Part shown: positions 44,197 to 52,492 of the stretch, piece after piece
Layout: the number at the start of each line of letters is the position of its first letter
Position numbering within the stretch: position 1 is the first letter of the stretch
From: Paenibacillus sp. sptzw28
GTDB lineage: Bacteria > Bacillota > Bacilli > Paenibacillales > Paenibacillaceae
DNA: 64,000 bases
Assembly (NCBI RefSeq): GCF_019550795.1
Contig: NZ_CP080545.1
Location: 113,501-177,500 of the forward strand
Reading direction: 5' to 3'
Position numbers and translations under genes: made by a program
Notes under the pieces: model-generated
What the model saw: the letters and a program-made list of their open reading frames with translations, nothing else
Database searches by the model: none
Told to the model about the DNA's origin: nothing

Positions 44197-44999
44197 GCAA
44201 AAAGCATAAGAAAGAACATCATGAAGAACATGCCGACGAAACATGGCTCATCCCTTATGCCGACCTGCTTACGCTGCTGCTGGCCTTGTTTATCGTATTG
44301 TATGCAATGAGCTCGGTAGATTCCAAGAAATTCGAGGATATGAGCAAAGCGTTTAATATTGCGTTCAGTACCGGCGTGGGCGTGCTGGATAATACGACCG
44401 TTGTAACTAACGGACAGCAAATGGACAATGAGAACAAGAATAACCGCCGTCCGGATGACTCGACGAATCAAGACGATCTCAAAGCGCTTATGAAGAAAGA
44501 ACAAGAGGATCTGGAGAAGCTCAAGCGGCAAATTGATAAATATATTCAAACGAACGGCCTAACTACACAACTCGAGACGAAGCTCAATCAATCACAGCTC
44601 ACGATCACAATAAGCGACAATGCTTTATTCCCATCGGGAAGTGCTAGTGTCAAGCCCGAGGCCCGTAAGCTTGCGTTAGCAATTGCCAATATACTGCAGC
44701 AGTACCCGGGTTATGAAATCGTAGTTGCAGGACATACGGACAATGAACCGATTTCGACTTCCGAGTTCCAATCCAATTGGGACCTTAGCTCCTCACGCGC
44801 GATCCGCTTTATGGATGTATTGCTTTCGAACAAGAAGCTTGATCCGAAACTATTCAGCGCAATCGGGTACGGTGAATACCGTCCGGTGGATTCGAACAAT
44901 ACCGCACTCGGCCGATCGAAGAACCGCCGCGTAGAGGTATCCATTATGCGGAAATTTGTCGATCTGGCGAAAGCTCAGCAAGTTCCGGCAACACCGTAA
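44193..44999 (+). CDS. motB: Flagellar motor stator protein MotB
   Basis: A 268-residue partner of MotA. The single membrane helix (about 20-42) has the essential Asp in IPYADLLTLLLALFIV. A plug and linker lead to an OmpA-like peptidoglycan-binding domain (about 140-255) with VVAGHTDNEPI and SSSRAIRFMDVLL and GRSKNRRVEVSI. Translation starts at TTG 44193 overlapping the motA stop (TTGA), implying coupling. Ion specificity (H+ or Na+) cannot be told from sequence by eye. A strong terminator follows. Confidence 0.94.
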   Translation: MSKKHKKEHHEEHADETWLIPYADLLTLLLALFIVLYAMSSVDSKKFEDMSKAFNIAFSTGVGVLDNTTVVTNGQQMDNENKNNRRPDDSTNQDDLKALMKKEQEDLEKLKRQIDKYIQTNGLTTQLETKLNQSQLTITISDNALFPSGSASVKPEARKLALAIANILQQYPGYEIVVAGHTDNEPISTSEFQSNWDLSSSRAIRFMDVLLSNKKLDPKLFSAIGYGEYRPVDSNNTALGRSKNRRVEVSIMRKFVDLAKAQQVPATP

Positions 45000-45043
45000 G
45001 CTTTACTGCTTTAACTAAAGAACTCTTGTTCCTCTCCACGCTT

Positions 45044-45089
45044 AAAAAACCAACGCATCCGGCTGTACCGGACAAAGCGTTGGTTTTTT
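45044..45089. terminator. Bidirectional terminator, motB / rluF
   Basis: AAAAAACCAACGC / GCGTTGGTTTTTT stem with A- and T-runs on the two sides. Confidence 0.9.
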
Positions 45090-45116
45090 TAATTATTTCC
45101 CGGGAAAAGGTATCCC

Positions 45117-45821
45117 TTACCCATCCAGAAGCGCAAACAGCTCCTGAAGCTCATCGTTCGTCAAATCACGCCACTTGCCGTTTGCCAGGCCGCCTAGATG
45201 TATATTCATTATACGTACACGGCGAAGCCGTCTGACATTATAGCCGAATGTCTGACACATTCGTCTTATTTGTCTGTTTTTCCCTTCTGTCAGTACAATA
45301 CGGAAGACCCGATCCGCTTCCTTCGTCACCTTACATGGGAGTGTCATACTTCCGAGAATGCGAACCCCTTCGCTCATCGCTTTCACAAATCGGGGTGTGA
45401 TAGGCCGGTCGACCGTGACAATATATTCTTTCTCATGCCTGCCTTCCGCCCTCAATATCCGGTTTACGATATCCCCATCGTTTGTGAGCAAAATAAGTCC
45501 TTCCGAATCTTTGTCCAAGCGGCCGATCGGGAAAATCCGCTCCGAATGACCGATGTAATCGACTATATTGCCTTCGACCTGAGACTCCGTGGTGCTCGTG
45601 ATGCCGATCGGCTTGTTCAGAGCAATGTAGACGTGACCTTTATGCTCCCCAATAGGCTTACCATCCACTCGCACGTCGTCTTCAAGCTCTGCCTGGCTGC
45701 CCAGCTCGGCTACATTGCCGTTAATCGTCACACGACCGGTCTCTACGAGCTTGTCTGCTTCCCGTCTGGAGCAAAATCCGGTTTCGCTGATAAATTTGTT
45801 AATCCTCAATCGTTCTGTCAC
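45117..45821 (-). CDS. rluF: 23S rRNA pseudouridine synthase, RluF/RsuA family
   Basis: A 234-residue enzyme with an N-terminal S4 RNA-binding domain ([21 protein letters not shown]... about 1-55) and a RsuA/RluF catalytic domain with [10 protein letters not shown] carrying the catalytic Asp, [11 protein letters not shown] and [15 protein letters not shown]. The N-terminus and [19 protein letters not shown] match RluF-type proteins, which modify U2604 of 23S rRNA. The start overlaps the end of the upstream NAD(P)-binding protein gene by four bases, so they are co-translated. Confidence 0.9.
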   Translation of the reverse strand: MTERLRINKFISETGFCSRREADKLVETGRVTINGNVAELGSQAELEDDVRVDGKPIGEHKGHVYIALNKPIGITSTTESQVEGNIVDYIGHSERIFPIGRLDKDSEGLILLTNDGDIVNRILRAEGRHEKEYIVTVDRPITPRFVKAMSEGVRILGSMTLPCKVTKEADRVFRIVLTEGKNRQIRRMCQTFGYNVRRLRRVRIMNIHLGGLANGKWRDLTNDELQELFALLDG

Positions 45822-46603
45822 CCCGCACTGTTTACCGTGTCTTGCGCTGCAATTGCTGCGATTTCTTCGTTCTCGTAGATCCGTACAATACTTGTCTTAC
45901 CCTGAGGGGGGCCAATAAATGAAGCAGTCCTCATGGCTGCAGCCACATCCCCGGCTTTAATCGGCTGATACGCACGCAAGGGACCGATCATGAGCCGTTT
46001 AAGTATCGGCGCTGTTCGGATCGCCACTTGTTCGCCGAAACGGAATTCGTCTCGAGCTCCAAGAAGCAAGGACGGACGAAATATATGAAGCTCGGCAACT
46101 CCGATCGATGCGAGCTTCTCTTCCATTTCTCCTTTTACGCGATTATAAAAGATTCTGGACGACGCTTTAGCCCCCATTGCCGAGACAACAACCATTTTTA
46201 CGACCCCTGTACGCTTGGCCCATTCGGCAACTGCGACCGGATAGCTGCAATCGACCTTATAAAAAGCATCACGCGTCTTCGCTTTCTTGATTGTCGTTCC
46301 GAGTGCACAGAGTACAACATCAACCCTCACGCCCGATAATGCCTCTTCTATCCGGTCAAAATCCGCTACCAGGACACGCAGCTTATCAAATGTTCTGCCT
46401 TTATCGCCGCCCGCAATATCCAATGGCCTGCGTGCGAGCACAATCAGTTCCTTGCAGCGCTTATCTGCAAGAAGCTGCCGAACCAGCTCCGAACCGACCA
46501 GTCCAGTCGCTCCAACGACCAGTATGCGGACGTCTTCCAACCCCATCGCATTGGCGTGCGCCGTGCTTTCCCTGCCGGATAAGTGCGCATGCTCAAGACC
46601 CAT
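45818..46603 (-). CDS. NAD(P)-binding SDR-like protein (atypical)
   Basis: A 261-residue Rossmann-fold protein: [45 protein letters not shown] and [14 protein letters not shown] with a [11 protein letters not shown]yr-x-x-x-Lys. This is the HTATIP2/oxidoreductase-like group of atypical SDRs, often annotated as NAD(P)H-binding. Substrate is unknown. ATG 46603 follows AAGGAG with ten-base spacing. It sits between the histidine kinase (21 bases upstream) and rluF, forming an apparent three-gene operon. Confidence 0.88.
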   Translation of the reverse strand: MGLEHAHLSGRESTAHANAMGLEDVRILVVGATGLVGSELVRQLLADKRCKELIVLARRPLDIAGGDKGRTFDKLRVLVADFDRIEEALSGVRVDVVLCALGTTIKKAKTRDAFYKVDCSYPVAVAEWAKRTGVVKMVVVSAMGAKASSRIFYNRVKGEMEEKLASIGVAELHIFRPSLLLGARDEFRFGEQVAIRTAPILKRLMIGPLRAYQPIKAGDVAAAMRTASFIGPPQGKTSIVRIYENEEIAAIAAQDTVNSAG

Positions 46604-46624
46604 AACTGGCTAGCTCCTTTTGTT

Positions 46625-48940
46625 CTATTCTACATGATTTTGATGGCGTTCGCTCGAGGTCCCAGCGCCATCCGTCCACAATGGGAGCCTGATGGTAACT
46701 TTGGTGCCCTCATTGACTTTGCTTTTTATATCCATCGTTCCTTGATGGCTTTGAATTATTCGCTGACTCACCATGATACCAAGACCTGTCCCTGTCTCTT
46801 TACCGGTAAAAAATGGGTCGCCGAGCTTTGATATCATATCTTCCGGAATTCCAATGCCCTCGTCTATAATAGATACGGAGACGTGCTGGTCTCCTTTGCA
46901 ATCGACATGAATTTGAACGCGCCCGCCGCTTGGCATAGCTTCAATGGCATTCTTCAGCACGTTTATGAATACTTGTTTTAGTTGGTTTTCTTCGCATGAA
47001 ATCAGGCACGGTTCAATACTGAACCTTGTTTCGAACACGACATCGCATAGGTGCGCCTGGCTGTCCAGCAATGAAATGACATCCCCCAGTATGAACCGAA
47101 CATCCTTCTCTTCAAACCTGCTTGCCTGAGGCTTGGCCAGAATAAGAAACTCGCTGACGATCAAATTAATCCGGTCAAGCTCAGAGAGCATGATATCGAT
47201 ATGCCGGGTATTCAGCTTATTCGTTTCCAGCTGCAGCTGCAGGAACCCGCGCAGCGTGGTAAGCGGATTGCGGATTTCATGGGCGACACCGGCTGCGAGC
47301 TGGCCCACAGTCGTAAGCTTCTCGGATCTGCGCAGCAGTTCCTCCATCTTGTTTCGGCCTGTCATATCGCGGGTGATGCTGGCGAATGCGCGGATTGTGC
47401 CGTGCTTGTCCCGAATCGGCGATGTTGTAATACTAACGGAGATCCATTCGCCGCCTTTCGTGACCCGGACCGTCTCACGGGCAGTCAACAGTTTCCCCGA
47501 TTTCAGCGATTCCAAAGTTTGCTGTTCTTCAAAATTCAGGTGTTCGGGCACGAGCGGCAGGGAATGTCCAAGCGCTTCTTCAGAAGTATAGCCATACAGC
47601 TGCTCAAACGCTTGGTTGACTTGGGTTATGCAACCATTAAGATCGACTACGTGAATGGCATCCGTGGTATGATTAATGAAGGATTCAAGATGCTCTTTCA
47701 TGGAGCGGTTTTCTTCGAATGCGAGTTTAAGCTTGGTCATATAAATACCAAGGTTCTTCGACATCGCATTTACGCGCTGTGCAAGCTGTCCGAATTCGTC
47801 CTTACGGTTTACCTCGATGGAGTTATCGAAACGACCGAATGATACCTCATTGACCTTCCATAATATCGATCGGACCGGGCGAATCAGAATATCCGACATG
47901 AAATAACTGCAAACCACAACAATAATAAGCAGGACAACGCATATGGATATCTGGTTATTTCGTTGTTCGTCAATGAGATTGACGAGCGGCTCACTGTCCA
48001 TCACAATTCCTACAACGTAAGGTACAGGCGTCTGAATCGGTACAAAACTTTTGATGATTTCCCGGTTTTGAATAGTCGTGTAGCGAAAGACTGCGTTACC
48101 GAGTGAAGCTTCTTTCACACTTTGCTCATCCAAACCCGGTTCCCGGTAATTGTAGCTGCCAAATACGACAGGGTATTTCGACATCTCCCCGGCGCTTGTC
48201 AATTGGGGTATTTTGTCAATACTTGCTTGACCAAACAATGCCGGATTAAACCCGCTAATCTCAAAAATATATGGGTTTTCGGCGATTAAGCTGGACAACA
48301 CAGAGTTTTCATCGCTTAGTTGTCCGTACTCGCCGATATGTGTGTTTTCTATAAAACAGCTAATAATGTAATCATCAGCTGCAGATTCATAAAAACCCCA
48401 TTTACCTACGGATAGCCCCGACGCTGCTATGTGCCCGATCATCGGGCCAGTCCATACGTGCTCAGAAGTCTCGTCTGAACCAGGCCGGGTGTCTAACTCT
48501 TGCAGCATTGCCTGACCGGCGCTTCCCAATTCTTTAATATTCTTCCCGACTTTCGAAGGATCGGATGAATGCCTTATTATGTAGTTGCCGCCGTTCCGAA
48601 TGAGCAAATCGACCTCTAACACACCCATTTGCTTCACGAGCTGAGCAAGGTATTCGTCATTTACATAATCGATCCGGAGTCTCATGTTATCTGCAGCTAT
48701 AGGCATAAGAAGCTTAAGCTTCTCGTCGAGTACGGATTGCACCAATTCACTTTCTCTAATATTTTGGTTGACTAATATGGACACCTGCTGGCTAATTTGA
48801 TCCATATTCCTTTCGACATCGGCCTTCAGATGGACCCTTGTCGAATATTCGCTCAAAACGACATTCAAGACAAGCAGGACAAACACGATGAAAGAAATCA
48901 TAAACGATAGTTTCGTTTTCACCGACAACTTGCGACACAC
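46625..48940 (-). CDS. Membrane PAS sensor histidine kinase (KinA/B-like)
   Basis: A 771-residue kinase. Helix 1 (about 10-30), an extracytoplasmic dCache-like sensor (about 35-320), helix 2 (about 330-355), HAMP (about 355-410), PAS (about 425-540), HisKA with VAHEIRNPLTTLRGFLQL and HATPase with NVLKNAIEAM, DEGIGIPED and GTGLGIMVSQ. The H-box and the absence of a neighbouring response regulator resemble sporulation phosphorelay kinases. Start is GTG 48940 or, perhaps better spaced from AAGGG, TTG 48928. A small Spo0E-like phosphatase gene lies 0.8 kb away. Phosphorelay membership is inference. Confidence 0.9.
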   Translation of the reverse strand: MCRKLSVKTKLSFMISFIVFVLLVLNVVLSEYSTRVHLKADVERNMDQISQQVSILVNQNIRESELVQSVLDEKLKLLMPIAADNMRLRIDYVNDEYLAQLVKQMGVLEVDLLIRNGGNYIIRHSSDPSKVGKNIKELGSAGQAMLQELDTRPGSDETSEHVWTGPMIGHIAASGLSVGKWGFYESAADDYIISCFIENTHIGEYGQLSDENSVLSSLIAENPYIFEISGFNPALFGQASIDKIPQLTSAGEMSKYPVVFGSYNYREPGLDEQSVKEASLGNAVFRYTTIQNREIIKSFVPIQTPVPYVVGIVMDSEPLVNLIDEQRNNQISICVVLLIIVVVCSYFMSDILIRPVRSILWKVNEVSFGRFDNSIEVNRKDEFGQLAQRVNAMSKNLGIYMTKLKLAFEENRSMKEHLESFINHTTDAIHVVDLNGCITQVNQAFEQLYGYTSEEALGHSLPLVPEHLNFEEQQTLESLKSGKLLTARETVRVTKGGEWISVSITTSPIRDKHGTIRAFASITRDMTGRNKMEELLRRSEKLTTVGQLAAGVAHEIRNPLTTLRGFLQLQLETNKLNTRHIDIMLSELDRINLIVSEFLILAKPQASRFEEKDVRFILGDVISLLDSQAHLCDVVFETRFSIEPCLISCEENQLKQVFINVLKNAIEAMPSGGRVQIHVDCKGDQHVSVSIIDEGIGIPEDMISKLGDPFFTGKETGTGLGIMVSQRIIQSHQGTMDIKSKVNEGTKVTIRLPLWTDGAGTSSERHQNHVE

Positions 48941-49047
48941 CCTTTTATAGACAACGTATGATTATCTACTTGGATCATATCATATTTATTGTAAAATGAA
49001 AGCAATCCCGAACACGACTTCTGTCGAAACATCAGACTTTTGATGAG

Positions 49048-49142
49048 TTGTCCACAAAGTTTTCCCCATATTCACATACCACTTGAGTAATTTGTGCATA
49101 ATTCTGTGCACAAACTTAATCTTATGCACAGAATTATGCACA
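49048..49142. promoter_or_regulatory. DnaA-box cluster
   Basis: Two perfect TTATNCACA boxes (TTATGCACA at 49122-49130 and 49134-49142), a third as its complement (49093-49101), one-mismatch boxes TTGTGCACA (complement of 49105-49113) and TTGTCCACA (49048-49056), and a weaker ATATTCACA (49068-49076). Four of them form an inverted repeat, TTGTGCATAATTCTGTGCA against its complement at 49125-49143. The stretch is AT-rich and intergenic, between the kinase and tadA. Confidence 0.8.
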
Positions 49143-49171
49143 AGCTGTTAACAACGAATATTTGTTCGTAG

Positions 49172-49711
<540 letters not shown>

Positions 49712-49735
49712 ACATCGATTCGATTATATTCGTTT

Positions 49736-49909
49736 CTATCGATTTAACTCTCGTCTCTGCATTTCCTGCAGGGTCACAATAATCTGATCGGCCGCTTCAC
49801 TAATAGCAAGTACTTCAGGATCGATCAAACTTCCACGCGCCTCAGCTGCTTCCAGGAGCTTTATGCGAAGCGCATGCAGCTCGTTGAGCAGCTTCATTTT
49901 GTCAGTCAT
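49736..49909 (-). CDS. Spo0E family aspartyl-phosphate phosphatase
   Basis: A 57-residue protein, MTDKMKLLNELHALRIKL..., with the two-helix Spo0E pattern: LLNELHALRIKLLEAA, a loop GSLIDPEVLAIS and SEAADQIIVTLQEM. The family signature S-x-x-x-D (usually SQELD) appears as SEAAD, keeping Ser and Asp. Spo0E proteins dephosphorylate Spo0A~P and delay sporulation. The ribosome site is weak (AGGAG about 14 bases upstream). A promoter with Spo0A boxes and 21-base spacing lies upstream, pointing to feedback control by Spo0A. Confidence 0.82.
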   Translation of the reverse strand: MTDKMKLLNELHALRIKLLEAAEARGSLIDPEVLAISEAADQIIVTLQEMQRRELNR

Positions 49910-49963
49910 GAGGCTTAGTGTCGCTCCTATCGCATTTTTAGGTTACAATCGGTAACATTCCCA

Positions 49964-50040
49964 ATTATACCGCTATCACCCATACTATTTTGTAAAAACT
50001 TGTCGAAAATTTTGCCCGCGTTTAAGCGAATATTTCGACA
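49964..50040 (-). promoter_or_regulatory. Spo0A-type promoter of the Spo0E-like gene
   Basis: On the minus strand: TTTACA (49991-49996), 21 bases, TATAAT (49964-49969). The long spacer is that of Spo0A-activated sigma-A promoters. TGTCGAA boxes (0A-box consensus) lie at 50001-50007 (plus strand) and 50034-50040 (minus strand), the first four bases upstream of the -35. Confidence 0.7.
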
Positions 50041-50149
50041 TAATACAACATCAATTTTCATGTAAGCTTATAATGACCGATCTGCCGCAGAACAGACTTC
50101 TAAGCGGTCAATGACGGTAATAACATCCTTATATCCCCTCTTTATATGC

Positions 50150-50178
50150 TTGCACGACCAATGGCTTCGTGCTATTAT
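50150..50178 (+). promoter_or_regulatory. Promoter of tRNA-Arg
   Basis: TTGCAC (50150-50155), 17 bases, TATTAT (50173-50178), 13 bases before the tRNA. Confidence 0.75.
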
Positions 50179-50190
50179 TATCTTTGCCGC

Positions 50191-50267
50191 GCGCCCGTAG
50201 CTCAGCAGGATAGAGCGACAGTTTCCTAAACTGCAGGTCGTACGTTCGAATCGTATCGGGCGCGCCA
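50191..50267 (+). tRNA. tRNA-Arg (CCT)
   Basis: Complete cloverleaf: acceptor GCGCCCG / CGGGCGC, D-arm, anticodon loop TTCCTAA giving anticodon CCT (codon AGG), T-arm with GTTCGAATC, and encoded CCA. It has its own promoter and terminator. The first pair of the anticodon stem is an A-C mismatch. Confidence 0.96.
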
Positions 50268-50285
50268 ATTACCTAATATACAACC

Positions 50286-50330
50286 AGCCCTGCCTCGATC
50301 TTGAAGACCGAAGCAGGGCTATTTTTCTTT
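50286..50330 (+). terminator. Terminator of tRNA-Arg
   Basis: AGCCCTGC / GCAGGGCT stem with a 19-base loop followed by ATTTTTCTTT. Confidence 0.9.
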
Positions 50331-50359
50331 ATTGATCATGACGAAGGGAGCAGGAATCA

Positions 50360-51199
50360 ATGACAGAGGTTACCCGCCGGTTGTGGAAAGACTTAATGTC
50401 TTCCACCCGAATTCAGCTGTGGATTGCCGAACATACGAAAGTAACGGAATCATGGAAGGATATCGATTTTATACCGGATTTTAATCGGTTCTATTTGATC
50501 GAGGAAGGCAATGGCTTTATACGGATCGGTGATACCGAGATGTATCCGACCGGGAGACAGCTTGTCCTTATGCCCGCGGGAATCCGACAAAGCTACTCCA
50601 CAATAAATGATAATACATACAGCAAATACTGGTGCCATTTTTCGGCGACAGTGGGCGACATCCGTCTTTTTGACGTTATGGAGACACCTTATGTTCTGAC
50701 TATTGCAAGCGAGCACGAGTGGAACGCCTGGGTATCGCTATTCCGGTCACTGAAAGAAAATTCACACAATGACACGATTGCCTCCAGTTTTCGTGTCAAC
50801 GCCCTGCTGATGGAAATCGTGGCCAGCTTCGTCGAGCAAATCGGCGAGGTCAAGTTCAACCGGACATCGGTTGTCGTCGATAAAATCCATACCGTCATCC
50901 AGTACATGGAACAACGGTTCGGGGAACCCTTGACGATAGATGAGCTGGCGAAGCTGATTCATTATCATCCCAATTATTTCATACAGGTCTTTAAGCAATT
51001 TACCGGCCGGTCCCCCATTCAGTATTTAAACCATTTGCGCCTGGAACGGGCAAAACAATGGCTCACCGCTACAGATCTGTCCGTCTCGGAAATAGCGGAG
51101 CGTGTAGGGATGACACTGTTTTATTTCTCCCGTCTATTTAAAGAGAATAGCGGTTTTACACCATCCGGATACCGCCAAATCAGTAGAACTGCGCTTTGA
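50360..51199 (+). CDS. AraC family transcriptional regulator
   Basis: A 279-residue regulator. The N-terminal cupin-like sensor domain (about 35-150: FNRFYLIEEGNGFIRIG, LVLMPAGIRQSY) precedes two helix-turn-helix motifs (about 180-275): LTIDELAKLIHYHPNYFIQVFK and LSVSEIAERVGMTLFYFSRLF (given as regions), ending GFTPSGYRQ. Such proteins often control sugar-utilisation operons; no carbohydrate genes are adjacent, so the target lies elsewhere. ATG 50360 follows AGGGAG. No terminator is visible between it and the tRNA-Pro promoter. Confidence 0.92.
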   Translation: MTEVTRRLWKDLMSSTRIQLWIAEHTKVTESWKDIDFIPDFNRFYLIEEGNGFIRIGDTEMYPTGRQLVLMPAGIRQSYSTINDNTYSKYWCHFSATVGDIRLFDVMETPYVLTIASEHEWNAWVSLFRSLKENSHNDTIASSFRVNALLMEIVASFVEQIGEVKFNRTSVVVDKIHTVIQYMEQRFGEPLTIDELAKLIHYHPNYFIQVFKQFTGRSPIQYLNHLRLERAKQWLTATDLSVSEIAERVGMTLFYFSRLFKENSGFTPSGYRQISRTAL

Positions 51200-51210
51200 C
51201 TCGAGTACTC

Positions 51211-51239
51211 TTTACATCAGCCATTCGGTATGTTATTAT
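51211..51239 (+). promoter_or_regulatory. Promoter of tRNA-Pro
   Basis: TTTACA (51211-51216), 17 bases, TATTAT (51234-51239). Confidence 0.7.
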
Positions 51240-51277
51240 TTTTTTGCTTAACTCCACTATTCATTTTTGCAAGTTTT

Positions 51278-51354
51278 CGAGACGTGGCTCAGCTTGGTAG
51301 AGCGCTTGGTTCGGGACCAAGAGGTCGCAGGTTCAAATCCTGTCGTCTCGACCA
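51278..51354 (+). tRNA. tRNA-Pro (CGG)
   Basis: Acceptor CGAGACG / CGTCTCG, anticodon loop TTCGGGA giving CGG, T-loop GGTTCAAATCC and encoded CCA. Confidence 0.96.
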
Positions 51355-51367
51355 TAAGAGTACCCGG

Positions 51368-51394
51368 ATTGCGGAATCCAACCGCAATTTTTTT
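51368..51394 (+). terminator. Terminator of tRNA-Pro
   Basis: ATTGCGG / CCGCAAT stem, loop AATCCAA, then TTTTTT. Confidence 0.9.
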
Positions 51395-51456
51395 ATGCCT
51401 GCTTTCAGACTTTCGCAGATAAAAAGACAGAGAGCTTAATGGCCGTTTAAGGTCCA

Positions 51457-51816
51457 TTAATCCTTCTGTCTTTTCATCTTTAGAGACTGTTTGATCTTTT
51501 CCCAACTGCGGTTTGACGCAGTTGCGGATAAACGTTTGTTTTCTTTGCTGTCGGTGAAATAAAGGAGACGAGCCTTATCATCATAATCGACGATCCGATC
51601 CAACTTAAGGATGCAGTTTCGATCCGATTTTTCATAACCATATGACTGTAGTATCCTTGCCCACTCGTCCAAAGAATTCGGAAGCACAAATGTCCCGTCC
51701 ATTGTTTCGATAACGAGGTCGCCTGTATCGATTGTCATCATAAGCATTTCCGTATGTATATCGATCCAGACGACCTCGTTATCCTTGGAGTCTTTTCTAA
51801 ACGCAGGTAACTTCAT
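51457..51816 (-). CDS. Stand-alone LytTR-domain DNA-binding protein
   Basis: A 119-residue protein consisting essentially of one LytTR-type domain: EVVWIDIHTEMLMMTIDTG, FVLPNSLDEWARIL (the NSL/SL turn), GYEKSDRNCILKLDRIV and RLLYFTDSKENKR. There is no receiver domain. AgrA and ComE regulators use the same domain to bind spaced direct repeats. It is the last gene of the agr-like operon, 27 bases after the agrD-like gene, and is the only candidate transcription factor of that operon. ATG 51816. Confidence 0.82.
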   Translation of the reverse strand: MKLPAFRKDSKDNEVVWIDIHTEMLMMTIDTGDLVIETMDGTFVLPNSLDEWARILQSYGYEKSDRNCILKLDRIVDYDDKARLLYFTDSKENKRLSATASNRSWEKIKQSLKMKRQKD

Positions 51817-51843
51817 TTCTTTACACCCCAGCCCGGTACGACA

Positions 51844-51963
51844 TTACTTTTTCAGCAATTCGTCCGGTACAGGGTTGTGCCACCAAGTCGATGCTGTCGA
51901 TACACTTGCGACAGCGATAAGCGTAAGCCCTACACTGGCAAGCTTAGCAATTACCTTTAGCAT
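51844..51963 (-). CDS. agrD: AgrD-like autoinducing peptide precursor
   Basis: A 39-residue peptide: an amphipathic leader MLKVIAKLASVGLTLIAVAS, a short core around STASTWWH, and the charged tail NPVPDELLKK matching the AgrD tail consensus (VPxEL). The usual Cys of the thiolactone is absent; Ser or Thr would have to close a lactone, as in a few known cases. The ATG at 51963 has AGGAGGTGAG and lies inside the end of agrB (20-base overlap). The position between AgrB and the LytTR gene is diagnostic. Confidence 0.85.
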   Translation of the reverse strand: MLKVIAKLASVGLTLIAVASVSTASTWWHNPVPDELLKK

Positions 51964-52492
51964 TTGTCTCACCTCCTTTTCGATTGAAACGGACTAATGA
52001 AAGGGCTTGAATGAAAATAGCCAACGTCACAACCTCCATTGTAGGAAGGAAGCTGGCTACGACGATACCTACAGATATCCACTTCAAAGCAGGATAGTAT
52101 TTACTTGGTATTCTCGATTGATTTTGCAGATTCGAAGGCGAATAGATGACAAATAGTAAGATACTAATGACATACAGGATCAGTGTGACTCCAGAACTCA
52201 GAGCAACATGGGGAATAGTCACGGAAACGAATGTAGAAAATAATATGCATGACATGGAAGTATTGAAATGATACCCCCCGGAAATCGATCTCAGAAGCAG
52301 AAAACAACCCATTCCAATCGCAGTCTCGATAAATTTCCCTGTCAGAGCGCCTATAGTTAAAGACAGAACAAGTATGAAGAGAAAATCAAGCAGCATTATG
52401 ATCCCATAAGTTAATACTTTTACGCTGGAGGAGGAGTCTTGAGCATGATGGTTTATCGAGAAAGCGAGTCTTTCCGCAAACCGTTCAATCAT
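51944..52492 (-). CDS. agrB: AgrB-like membrane peptidase
   Basis: A 182-residue membrane protein with about five or six helices. The catalytic pair of AgrB endopeptidases is visible as GGYHFNTSMSC (His, then Cys seven residues on), preceded by LLLRSISGG. It would cleave the AgrD tail and cyclise the peptide. ATG 52492 is nine bases after GAGGG; an ATG three codons earlier abuts that site. The gene overlaps the upstream membrane protein by about 8 bases and agrD by 20, so the operon is tightly packed. Confidence 0.92.
   Translation of the reverse strand: MIERFAERLAFSINHHAQDSSSSVKVLTYGIIMLLDFLFILVLSLTIGALTGKFIETAIGMGCFLLLRSISGGYHFNTSMSCILFSTFVSVTIPHVALSSGVTLILYVISILLFVIYSPSNLQNQSRIPSKYYPALKWISVGIVVASFLPTMEVVTLAIFIQALSLVRFNRKGGETNAKGNC

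Noticed and set aside
49048..49142. Chromosomal origin of replication
   Set aside because: DnaA boxes are clustered, but dnaA and dnaN are not adjacent and no AT-rich unwinding element with a DnaA-trio is evident. The rRNA-guaB context places oriC beyond the right edge.
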